From Arbacia lixula (taxonomy: Eukaryota > Echinodermata > Echinoidea > Arbacioida > Arbaciidae), in assembly GCA_963669155.1 (NCBI GenBank), contig OZ022583.1, positions 2,939,857 through 3,003,856 on the forward strand: DNA of 64,000 bases. The letters are read 5' to 3'. The notes beneath the pieces were generated by a model, which was given only the letters and a program-made list of their open reading frames with translations, did not search any database and had not been told where the DNA came from. This document shows positions 52,550-64,000 of this stretch, piece by piece (the stretch's first letter is position 1; every line of letters starts with the position of its first letter). A program made the translations under genes and the position numbers.

Positions 52550-55500
52550 CATGGTCTTGTAATGAATATGGGTGAACAATCTGTAGCAGCTGAGCTGAGT
52601 ACATGTACATGTATGTGTTAGTACAACCTATACCGCATGCAGTCAACAATATGGAAGAGGTCAGCTTTGAATGCCTTTAATATATCACTGAGGCTAGAAG
52701 ATTATGTACTAAGAGAATTCAATGTTGTAGGTCTGTAGCAATCAGGAATTCTCCAAATTGGGTGTGTTATGCCCAGAGTGTATACATGACCTATATGTAT
52801 TTGAAGATCCAGTGTACTGAGCATTCATATGCCTCCACTACAAGGTGGCCTGAGCCTGAGGATATATGCTTTCTTGTTGTCTGTCTGTCTGTCCGTCCGT
52901 CCTTCACCCAGTTAATCCTTATGCACCGGTCAACAATTTTCTTAATACTTGGTCCCTCTGTGTAATTTATGGGACTGGTCAACTGTCCACAAGATTGGGT
53001 CAAATCAATCCAAGGATGCAGATTATTGAAAATGTCTAAAACGGCTAAAAATTGATATATTTTTTTACAATAACTAGAAATTCAGTAAGATGAGATTTCA
53101 GGTCAAACCCGTCACGGTCAAATTTCAGCAAACTTTGCCAAACGTGCATTCAGATTCATATCTCCAGACTTCATGCAGTCAAATCGTGCTCGGTTGTGCC
53201 TACACATGTATCGTTGGGACACAGCAGTAACCAGGTATGCGCCCATTTTCTCCACACCTCTTACCACTATGCAAACATCGGCTCAAAACTTCTCCAAATT
53301 CAATTGAGCACTTATTTATAATGAAGGTCTGTATGTATACATAGAAAAATTGCCACTGTGTAATGTATATACCAATGAATATAATTATTGATTTTATTGT
53401 ACATCATTGTACATACCAGGATATATGTACAGTAATATTGTAAATAGAGATGGGAGGTGTATCAACGTCTGGATTGAGCTGTACCGTGTGTGACGAATTG
53501 TAAAGTATAAAGGATTTATGTCACGTAAAGTGACGACAGTGCCCTTGAAACCTGCACATGTACAGTGTATAACATACAGATCAAGAGTGTTCATCTCATC
53601 TGGCTTACTAGGTAGTCAGTGCACCACTTTGCAGTTGCATCACACACCTTCAAAAATAATCATTGGTTCGAGGACTAGCAAATGATTGCAATTTTTTGTG
53701 AAGTTTTGTTGTTGATAAAATCACGATGAATGGTTCTTGAATATCTATTGATATCGACCCCAAACCAGAAATAGGTAACCATTCACGTTTCACCAGAGGC
53801 TGACATCAACATTGACAGGTGTCAGTGGTGTTCGAATTCAGAATTATGCCAAATCTTTGCCACCCTTCTGACTGTTCATTTTCACCTCTCTTTATTTCAC
53901 AACTCCTCGCCCAAACCAGTAAATCTATTTCTGGTAAATGCACTGCCGAGAGTCCTTCTGCGTTTGAACTGGTGGGACTGGTATTGTGTCATGATTCTCC
54001 TGTTGGTGCAATAGGGGATTCCCCCTTGACAATGTCAGTGTTGTCAGATGCCATACCTGCAGAGATTTGGTTTGTTGGGTAGGTACTTGTGCAGAGGCCT
54101 GTTCAACTAAGCACACCTACTGGTTGCAGCCCACCAAAATTAGCTTTGAACCATTTATCAGGCATTCTGGATACGTTTTTTTGGAGATTAATGAATTTAA
54201 AATGGATGTCCTAGTGCAGTGTGATACAATCTCTGGGTGTACTGACTTCTAGTTAAGAACCATGTGAGCAGATCTGTTCAAGTCGAGATGAAATATGGCG
54301 CTGCCTTCGATCAGCTGTAGATCATGATCTATAACTCGGTACATATGGTGCCATTAGAGAGTGGTACTCTGAAAGCAAACTCAAGTCCCCTACAATTCAT
54401 GACTGGAATTGGCTTATTGGCACAGTTTTTGTCTTAAGTCAGTTTTCAGTATACCAACTGATTTGGCTAAGACAGTTTTAGACTTTGAATTTCTTTCAGA
54501 ATGCCACCCTGCTCCATGGATGTAGGATCACCTTATATTCATATGCCAAAGACACATGTTATTATCAAAGGACTTTATTACATAATCACCACTACATCCA
54601 AGGAAAGGGCAAGCGCCATGTGTTACCTTCAATGTACGAAGGTCATTTGGAGGTCATTCTGCTAAGACACTGGGGGTCGTATTCATGAAATCCTACCAGC
54701 CTAGTTGGTTCCTTCAAATGCATGCAGCTGAGTGCATTTTAGTTATGAAATCAAGGTTTCATGAGTACAACTCCAGGGGTACTTTGCCAAAGCATGTTGG
54801 GTTTGTGTTCATGAGCGTGTCTTGTTTATGTCGTGTATGAACATGTATGTGTGAGTTTTTGTGAGTTTGATACTGTGTGAATAAGCATTATGGGAGCTTG
54901 CAGGACCGTGATACATGTAGTACGTTGTATGACAGTACCGGTTTAATTCATGAAGTACGGTGAATGACAGTCCGCGGTGAAATTCATGTAAAGATTGTCT
55001 TAACTTTGACAATGAATCACCTGTTGGTATGAGGATTGGTGTTGGAAGTTAAGTTCATGTAGAACACTCAAGAATGCATTCAGGATCAATTCTTCTGCTG
55101 TGTCGTCACCGTGCCATGCATAACCATTCAGGATATCCCTGTAGGATGTGTGCCACTGTGGTAGCCTTTCAGCCAGCCATTGAAGGCACGCTGCAGCATG
55201 CTCTAGACCACATCTGAAGGCCAAGTTCCCAGGCTTGCTTCCTGGTCCACTTTGGCATGGCACGCATACAAATAGTAGCATTCTGACTCCAACATGGCTT
55301 ATCAATAAAACTTGATCTTGAACGCATTCTTGAGTAGAGAACTGTTTGGTATCTGTAGTACCCTGCAGTCGTCATGAATCTCTGGTCTGTTGTGATACCT
55401 ACTGGTATATCTCCTTTTAAACCTAGTAGCACCAAGCCAGGGAAAGCCTGGTGACTTATTTCACATGCCATATACCTCTGGTACTGAGAGAATTGAAAGT

Positions 55501-57519
55501 TTAAAGTCTCTGTGAGTGTTCTCAGTTTTCCTTTGTGATGATGCTGCTGTTTGTGGTTGTACAACTACAGAATATATCCATGTAATATTCTGGCATCGGA
55601 AAGGCAACAGATTTAAGTTGGTCTGCTTGAAATCATGAGATCCTGTCTAAATTGTATTTCATCTGAATACCTTGTGATCATGTAGGTATATTCCGATGTA
55701 AGTAATCATGCCTTCAGAGTAGTCTGTCACAAAACAAAATATGTTTGTGTTGAAAAGGGCTTTTCATTTTCCAGGGTGAAATGATAGTTAATGAGTGGTC
55801 CGGTCCAGTATCATAAATTCTCAGAAAATGTATGGTGCAACAGTAAATTATTCTAAACTAATAAGTCAATCATGTGCAGATAAATTTGTGGCAACACGAA
55901 AGAAAATTTTTTTTTTTTTTTTTACCATGACTAATTCTCCATAGTCCAGCAATTCTAGGAACACGCAGATTCGTTTTCACCCATTCATGGTCCGAGCCCG
56001 TTTTCTTCAACGTTTACATTCTAACACAAGTACCAATCAGTTGCACAATGGTCGGTTCATCAATTAGTGAAATTATTGTCAGTGTCAAGTTCTTGTTCCT
56101 TATCTGATCATGAGATGAATTAATTGTATTGTTTGAAATGCACACAGCTTGTAATAATAAATCATTCGGGTATCTAAAATGTTATCATGACTGAAAATTT
56201 ATTGAACTTTTATAGTATTTGAAGTGTTATCAATCATTATTGAATGTCAATTCGAATCCTGGGCTATGTCCTACAATATATAGCTTGTTAATTATGTGAA
56301 CTTGCACTTAATGGTGGCGTTTGTGGATACACCCAATACCCCTTGAACATTGTCATTGTTGGCATGGTTATTTACAATTATTTTATGGCAGGGTCTTGTG
56401 AGGCTTGACACTACACCTGTATGTCTTTGCCTACTCATGGTCAATAATCAATCTCATTGTATCGATGGGGTTCGTACTGGATAGTGAGGATAGTAAAGAG
56501 CAATACATCACAAGAGGTACATATCACGTTGATGTTCAGTGTGTGTGTTTAAGTTCCATCGCAATGTGAAGGACACACCATCCTGACTTCCAAAATTAAA
56601 GCAAGTAATTTGTTTTTTTGGGGAAGAGGGGTTTTGTTTTGTGTAAGCCATGCAGGGATGAGTCGTGGGTAAGGTTTTTTTGGGCTGAGCTGACTGACAG
56701 AGTGCATATAGTTGGCATTCTTGGGGAGTATACACTAGTCTGCACTGTAATATTCACAGCTAATGAGCCAGATTGAGCCATTAAAACAGTGTGTCCACAT
56801 ACGAGCAGTCCAACCAGGAGACAACGCTGTACAGTGTCTATGAGGACATCGCACTGCAAAGACATCATAGGCAGCCAGCAAAAGTTATCCAAAGTCCCCA
56901 TGAATGCTGACCATACGCCCCTTTAACCATCCTGGTACTAAGTTATTGAAAGCTCATTGGTTTTGTACACAGAATGTACACCTATTGTAATGAGAGGTTT
57001 AAATCTGAATGATTCCTTTATAACAGCGTGATGTAACAACAATAGCAGTGTTTAGTAGGATAGTAATGATTCCATGCCATGGCAGGCCCAAACACGTCAT
57101 AACCATAGGATATGAGCCCGGGGGTACAATGAAAATGCCCATGTTTTTTTAATGAAGGAAAAATGGTACATTTGGGGGATTGTAATCCCCTTAAGGTTTC
57201 TGCACTAATGATTGACAGGTGTTCAAACAAGGAATCCCACATGCAATGTCACAATAGGGATTGATTAAGAGGTCTGGTGGCATGTGCTCCCTAATCAAGC
57301 CAAGCCAGCTCTAACCGTTGTCAGTGAGTGGCTCTTTGGTATCATGTCACTTGTGAGAGAAAATAGGAAAAGGGAGTGGGTAGAATATCAGAAGTGTCAT
57401 TTTCAATAAAGAACTGTGTTGGTTATCAGGATGCTAGTTTTGTTCATGATGCAAGACCACGTTCTCAGCTTAAAGATTAGTGATTAGAGATTAGTTGATA
57501 ATAAGGAGCAACTCTGCCC

Positions 57520-57756
57520 TACTCTGACAAAAGGAAACAAGTGACAAATCACTCAAATCTGGGTTATTGGTATTCTTAGATTGTACCTAGCATTCCCTAC
57601 ATACGGCCAAAATCTGGACAAGAAATATTCATCTTGCTGCAAGATATTCAATCAAACATGATGTGGTGTTGCACTAATGCCAATACAAGTGACAGACACA
57701 TTTTGCTCATTTACAAGAAAAGTATCTTCTGTTAGTTGCTTCCTTTTGTCAGAGTA
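57520..57756 (-). mobile_element. 237-bp TA-bounded MITE, copy 2
   Basis: Reverse complement of the element at 22071-22307, same length. Both ends read CTCTGACAAAAGGAA(A/G)CAA. The interior shares TCACTCAAATCTGGGTTATT with copy 1. Intergenic, right of MNT. Confidence 0.8.
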
Positions 57757-58529
57757 GGGCAGAACTGTCATCAGTTTGAATATTACGTTGGGGTTCACCC
57801 ATTTTAGTTTGTCCATGTTGCAAAACCAAATTCTCAGCTTAAATCTCTTTGTCCCTAAGTCGATACCGTGTGTTGTAATTTATATGGAATTTCACTAGAT
57901 GGTACAGAGAGAGTTAAATTGTGATTAGTGATAAGTTTATTTTGTTTTGACATTTCCATTGTTGTGGTACTTTCCTCCGAACTATTGCAAATCTTTATTC
58001 AGAATCATCCAGATACTACTTCATGCTGAATGTCAAGTGTGTTGAAGTGGATGATGGCAAGTTGTCAATCATGATGTACAGCCTCGTTTCAGCACTGGAT
58101 TGTTTGTTGTACACGGCTGCATAGCGTTCTGTGAGCTCTATGATGACATTATTCAAATGATCTTGTACAGTATCTATATCGTGTATGTAATACACACCCT
58201 CTTTAAGAATATAGAGAGAAAAGTAATTTTTCTATGAAATGAAAAAAATGAGTCATGTCTTTATTTTATTTATATTTCTTAAAGTTTGTGTATGTGGGAG
58301 AGGGAGATGGGGAGGATGGGATGAGGGTTGGAGGGTGGGGAAGGGGTCAGGAGAGGGGAAGGGCGGGTAGAGAAATAGATGGGGGAGCAAGAGAGATGAC
58401 GAGAGACAGGAGACCAGTTCCATGCATCTTTCTATTTCCTGGGTTTCCTTTCTCTCTCTCTCTCTCTCTCTTGTTATCCCTTTCACTCTCTCTCTCTCAT
58501 CTTCCCCTCCCCAGCCCTCTCTCTTTATT

Positions 58530-58531
58530 CT

Positions 58532-58584
<53 letters not shown>
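58530..58584 (+). repeat. (CT)n then CA-rich
   Basis: CT run followed by CACACA words, intergenic; G-rich sequence lies just before it (58290-58400). Confidence 0.9.
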
Positions 58585-58586
<2 letters not shown>

Positions 58587-59664
58587 GCATTCACACACAA
58601 ACAACACACACACAGACAAGTGTGGGTGTGAGCACACACACATACAATGTCACTGATTTCAAATGGGCTTAAGAGCTTTAGTGAGCCACCCACTTCCTCA
58701 CTTCAAGTTTGTTTCTAGCTGAAATCCTTGCTTAAACCAATATTCTAAATGCAGGCACAGTTGTTGGTACAAGTGTACAGATGTTTTAGGCGCCATAAAG
58801 TCAAGTAAATCATGTCATCGATTTAATACCTAACCTTTCACTCTTAATACTAGTTATGCAGAAAACTCAATGCTTGCAGGAAAATGATTAAAGTCTGGAA
58901 ATCAATATCTTGAGAGGATAGTTGGTGAAAATTTGATATTTTCCAAGACTACAGTTTGAGGTCGCCTCATTTTATGATTTGTACCACTTTTTCTAAATCT
59001 AAACGTGACATGAGCCACAGAAATGTTGTTACTATGAACATACAAATACATATGGATATTGCTATAAATTCAACTCAAGCAAATCCAAAAAAGAAGGGTT
59101 TACAAACAAGTTACATCCCAGAAACAAAACAAGGAATCATGACGCAATAATTTTGTTCCACACAAATGGATTTAATAGTACATATGTATTGCACAAATTC
59201 ACAGTCCATGAGACCATACTTTGGCCCAGACATGGAACGTCCTGTCTCTTTTTTTTTTAAATCATGAAATCATATATACTACAGAACATCATACCGTGAA
59301 GACAAGTCACCTAGCACATGTCTATCTTATTAACACAATATGTACAATTTCTCAAAAATATGCCAACTGTCTGTGATATAAATGCCCCCATTTGCAAATA
59401 TTCCTCAAAAATGTACAAACCTTTATGGGTTAATAAAAAAAAAAGTTGTTAGGAGAAAATTCAATTCAAAGTTAAGCTTAATAGTATTACTTCAAAGAGT
59501 AACATAATATTGTAACACATTTAGTGACTGGGCAAAACTGCAGGTTCTCTGTACTTATGTCATCACACCATTTAATGTGTGTGTATCACATAATAGGTGC
59601 TCATTTGCCCCTTCTGTGGTGCGGAGTCCATTATGGTGTGTAAATCAACTCTTTTCTAGCCTAT

Positions 59665-59704
59665 AATCAGCGTTTCTAATCAAACGTCATTAGAAACGCT
59701 GATT
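59665..59704. other. Perfect 16-bp hairpin, intergenic
   Basis: AATCAGCGTTTCTAAT pairs exactly with ATTAGAAACGCTGATT across an 8-nt loop. No T-run or gene adjoins it. It could be a tiny foldback remnant. Confidence 0.8.
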
Positions 59705-62700
59705 CTAAGTTTAGAAAGTTTCTAAACAAACCCATGAATGTCCATTCACTCACCGACCATGGCACGCAAATCTGTCATTTCTATGTCACATTGAGTGAGA
59801 GAGCAAGAATCACTGTTGTGCAACACACACTGACTGATTAAATGGAGTGTGATGTCATTTGTACACAAACCTCAGCCTTTATGCCCAAACTAACTGGAAT
59901 GTAATTAATATTGAGTAATAAATTACTGATTATTGTTAAGGAATTAAATTTCATGCACCCTCATACATGGAGATTGTGATTTCAACTGAATGACAAAGTT
60001 ACTTTTGAGACAGCAGTCATCAAGTGTTTTTACACCCATGTTTGGAAGAAAATGAGATGAACTGATAGTGACTTTTATCAAGTCCTTACAAAATCATCAT
60101 TCCAGAAGTCCACTTCTGCAGACCTGAGACTGGGAACATATCTTATTAGCTATGCGTTTTGTATCCAAGCAGGCAGGTCAGAGAAACAGATTGGTGATAG
60201 GTTTCAGGAAAACTTGAAATGAATAACAACAAATATTGAGATGTTGTTCATTTTTAAGAAACCTTAAATAATGGCAACACACACTAGTTAGTGTCCTTGA
60301 TAGAAATCATGTCAAACAAAATTGACATATTTCTGTATTCATTGACATGTAACCTGCTCTGGTGTTTTCTAGACATACTGCAGGACTTATTTCCATCTTG
60401 AAACATGGAAATAAGAGAGGCAACTGTCCACAACGATGGCAACGATTCAGAAATTACATTATTCAGGTAGCTCACTCGTAACTTTTCTTGAGCATTTTTT
60501 TTCATATTTGATTTCTCTGCTCACAATTTTAATGTGAGTTTTCTCACACCTTTAGCAATCTGTTTTTCTGATTTGCCTAATTTCATTTGATTTTTTTAAA
60601 TAAAAACTGTAAAGACAATTCTAATCAGATGTGTATCATGAGGTATATACCAATATATATGACTCAAGAGCATCTCATCATTTCAAACTTCAATGGCCGA
60701 TTGCGTTTTACCTGTGATATTAACCCGTGTCACAGGTCAATGTGATCAAATCAAACCTCAAAAAACATAAGATATAAGAAGGTAGATTATATATTTGAGA
60801 GTTTACAAACTATCGTGCTTGTCAACCAAACGAGTTCCCTGAAGCAATTCAAGAAAAAAACAATGGTACTGTGTATTTTTTCATGTGTTTATCACAATAA
60901 ACTCTATAAAATACAGAAACTGTAACAAATGTCCATTCTTTAAACATGAATAACAAAAAAAATCAAAGAACAAAGTCATTTTGTACTCCCTCAGTACTAT
61001 CATACCATAAATTCCTGAAAATTGATATTGAGACACGAACGCACGTTTGATGTTTGCATTTTTAAGTATCTAAAAATAAATCAACGAATGGTGATTCCTC
61101 TGGTTGTGATTTCTTTTTTACAGATATACAATGTGCTGATTTCAAGAAACATCCAATGGTATTAACAGACAGCTATGGGATTCAGTGACGCAGACTGACA
61201 TCGGGGGGACCTTGCACATAGAGCAAAATATGGATACAATCTTAATTACAAAGAAACATTTACAATCAATGAAGGGTTACCAAGGGAACACGGTACATTT
61301 CAAGCATTTTATCACTGATATCACAGAGCACTGACTGAGGAATATCTCTATACATCAATAGTACTTTCAAATGATACAAGTCTATGTACATTTCTTGTGC
61401 TCACTATGTCATATCTGTAGACACTGTGTCTCTCTTTTTACAGCAATACATTATACATCGTCTTCTCTGTATTATACACATATACGGACAGCAATATCGA
61501 CATTGTTTACAGTGTTTGCTACAAAAATGCTACAAAACATAAATAAATACTCAACATATATCTCTCTAATATTTGGCTTAGTTAGACAATCATTTCAACT
61601 TATGTTCAATTGAGAATAATCAGCGAATATGTCTATTAAATATTCAATAGATATTCTGCCTTATAATGCATGGCATTTTAGTAATTTTCCAATTTAAATA
61701 ATTGTGTTATCTTTGCACGTTATTAAGTACTGCCAAAATCATAGCTCAAATGACAAGTTTATTAATTACCCATTACTTCAGTAAGTTAAATTCATACGTA
61801 CATATAATCCATTTTGGCAATTCCTTTGCACAACTGATAGGCATGGCTCATTCCCATTGAGAGATACATAGATGAACACACAGACAAGCATGCCAATAAA
61901 TAAAACTAGAAAAATAGATAAGTAACTTTGCAGAGTCGCATACATTTCTCAATGATGATACATACATTGTGCAATTCTTTGAAGTAAAGAAATCATAGAA
62001 TTTCTGAAGGTTAACAGCTTCACTGTTCAAAAATGCCTCCAAACCAAATCATCTTTATTTGCATTCATGCACAGCAATATGAAATTCACTGACATAAAGA
62101 TAATTCAACACCCCATTACATATGTTACCAGTGCCATCAACAACACAAATAACAAAGATGGACGTGGAAATGTACACAATCAAAAAGGAATAATACATCA
62201 TCAAGCTAATAACAAATGTAAAAAGTAACCTACCACAGCAACAAATAAGATTTGCAAATGACCACACAGATGCACAGTTAAATATATACAAATCAACAAA
62301 TGATTAAAAAAGTAGGATTCAGATCTACATATTTTGTCTAAAAAAATCTGTTAATAATCTCTCTATATATTCATGACCATTTGATACAAGACTACATGAA
62401 AATATTTTGGGAAGTAAGAAATCAAACTACACTTCAATGATGCCCATGAAAATAACAATATTGATTCAAAACTCTTTTCAGATATAGAAGAAGAATACAC
62501 TAATATTGTAATTGAATGTAGCCTTCAATTCAGTTTCTTTATCAAATCAAGTCATGCATTTCATTAGTATTTGGTGTCTAGAAAATGCAAGATAAAAATA
62601 AACTTTGTACAACATCTCTTCTAAGCTTTGAGCAATATTACTGTGCCTCCATAAAACAGCACCTTCCTTAATTTTGGATTCAACGTTAATGACATGCACA

Positions 62701-63199
62701 TGTATCAACATTGTAGTGCTTTTTTAAAGCAAAACAGTGAAATGAACGCAAAACCTTTAAATTGACAACACAAAATTATTTAAATCAGTTGTTTTGATGG
62801 CTTGCTTCCTATTTTTATGAATAGTCTCCTTGTGACTGGTGCACAATCTTCTGTAAATGTCAACATATTATGAAACTGAAACCATACATTAACCATTTCA
62901 GATGTAAAAATAAGAAATTGAAAAAAGAAAAGGAAACTCAGATGTGTGAAGAAGGTTGGCGTATGTACATCACGGGGTGAAAAGAAAACTAGTCCACAAA
63001 CAGAACGACACAATTTTGATAGATCCCGCTGAGAGCAGCCCTCCCACATCTTTACCATTAAAATAATCCAGGTTGGCATGGCAACGGGAGAAGAGTGGGA
63101 GGATGGCATCCTTGATAGATGCAACCAGTATTAAAGGCATGCAGTCACAGGGAATAGAGATTCTTTCTTTCTCTCATTCTCTCCACAGAGATAGAGACA

Positions 63200-63200
<1 letters not shown>

Positions 63201-63245
<45 letters not shown>

Positions 63246-63426
63246 GTGGGATTTACAGCTTTAAGCCAAATGGGGATGTCGGAATAGCTAGCTCGCATCG
63301 AGGAGACAGCTGACTGCAATTGATTGTTACACATTTACACATAAGAGGGGGGATTAAGGAGAGATGAGAGAGATGAGAGAGATGAGAGGCATGGAGTATG
63401 AGGAAGAGGGAGACAGACAGAGAGAG

Positions 63427-63466
<40 letters not shown>

Positions 63467-63480
63467 CAGAGAGACAGAGA
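63201..63480 (+). repeat. (CT)n and (GA)n blocks
   Basis: CT run at 63201-63243 and GA-rich tract at 63360-63480 on the same strand; the two could pair as an inverted repeat. Confidence 0.85.
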
Positions 63481-64000
63481 AAGAGCAAGATAGGGAAAAA
63501 AATAAGAAAGAGAGGGGGAGAGAGGAAGAGAGGTAGATTAACTAAGAAGTTGTGTAATGAAAAAGGATTCCAAGTCAAATAATTTAGAGTGGTTGGCAAA
63601 TTGATATCACTTCATAAAATAATGGCCTAAGATTGTACATGTATTTTCAATTCAAACAAGTGTATTTTGCAGTAAATGTGAGAAAGGGAAAGGAAAGAAA
63701 CAGCAAGAAAAATAGCTAGAGACAAATTCATCTGATGAGAGATGGTCCGTAAATAACACAAGGAGCTGGCCCATTACATACAGTCTGAGTTAATCTGCTA
63801 CCTGAAATAGACCGAGACCTCACATAAAATATTCAAACCATGGCTGTGATGACGTACTAAAGCACAAGAAGGTGTTGGAATGCAGCATCCCTGGCAGCAA
63901 ATTGCCATTTTATAAGCCAGCATTATCAGATGGGATTTGAAACATTTTTTAGCGTAATCCCGCTGTTAAAGCCTTGAAGCAACTGGTTATGGATAAAAGA

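Larger units (their letters stand above)
52550..64000. other. Non-coding right flank
   Basis: No ORF with protein-like conservation or splice structure found. Contains the 237-bp MITE, microsatellites and a hairpin. Much of 59.1-62.8 kb is AT-rich with many TTTATT words, which could be the 3' UTR of a minus-strand gene lying to the right, but nothing in the window confirms it. Confidence 0.5.

Noticed and set aside
55000-55305. 101-residue minus-strand frame with protein-like composition (WLAERLPQWHTSYRDIL)
   Set aside because: No family match that I recognise, no splice partners, no promoter or poly(A) context. It was left out of the genes; a tBLASTn hit in related genomes with purifying selection would reopen it.
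59150-62800. Possible 3' UTR of a minus-strand gene beyond the right edge
   Set aside because: Only base composition and TTTATT words suggest it; no coding exon is visible in the window.

Overview
This is a 64 kb window of animal nuclear DNA. It has spliced genes with GT-AG introns, long AT-rich introns, and many microsatellites and small transposon remnants. The gene content and repeat types (a tRNA-type SINE, short inverted-repeat elements, frequent tgtacatgtac runs) suggest a marine invertebrate deuterostome, most likely an echinoderm. That placement is an inference; no sequence here proves the species.

Three conserved genes can be modelled exon by exon with every splice phase in register. 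(1) HEATR6, minus strand, 15435 down to 1124: sixteen exons encode the first 890 residues; the C-terminal part lies left of the window. (2) COQ5, plus strand, 15464-21582: seven exons, 330 aa, the mitochondrial C-methyltransferase of ubiquinone synthesis, complete. HEATR6 and COQ5 are head to head with only 28 bp between their start codons. (3) MNT, plus strand, 35563-51810: six exons, about 1096 aa, the MAX-partner bHLH-zipper repressor, complete. It has an N-terminal SIN3-interaction helix, bHLH, zipper, a conserved acidic/serine motif and a very long Pro/Ser/Ala-rich tail.

Between COQ5 and MNT (about 23.98-29.71 kb) is the least explained region. It looks like a decayed tandem array on the minus strand. 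One unit still has an intact single-exon proline-rich ORF (27066-26191) with an upstream CCAAT box and TATA-like box and a downstream AATAAA. Other units keep only the promoter-like block or a fragment of the body. I recognise no family for the protein. A LINE reverse-transcriptase 3' fragment lies in the same region.

The introns and flanks carry several short non-autonomous elements: a TTAA-bounded MITE in two near-identical copies; a 237-bp TA-bounded MITE in two inverted copies; a 373-bp foldback palindrome; an element bounded by GTCTCGCCCAC with a 157-bp tandem repeat (two inverted copies, one abutting MNT exon 2); a Tc1-type MITE in the MNT 3' region; and a 353-bp inverted-repeat element packed with phased GATATC palindromes in a COQ5 intron. 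From 52.6 kb to the right edge I see no coding gene, only repeats and AT-rich sequence.
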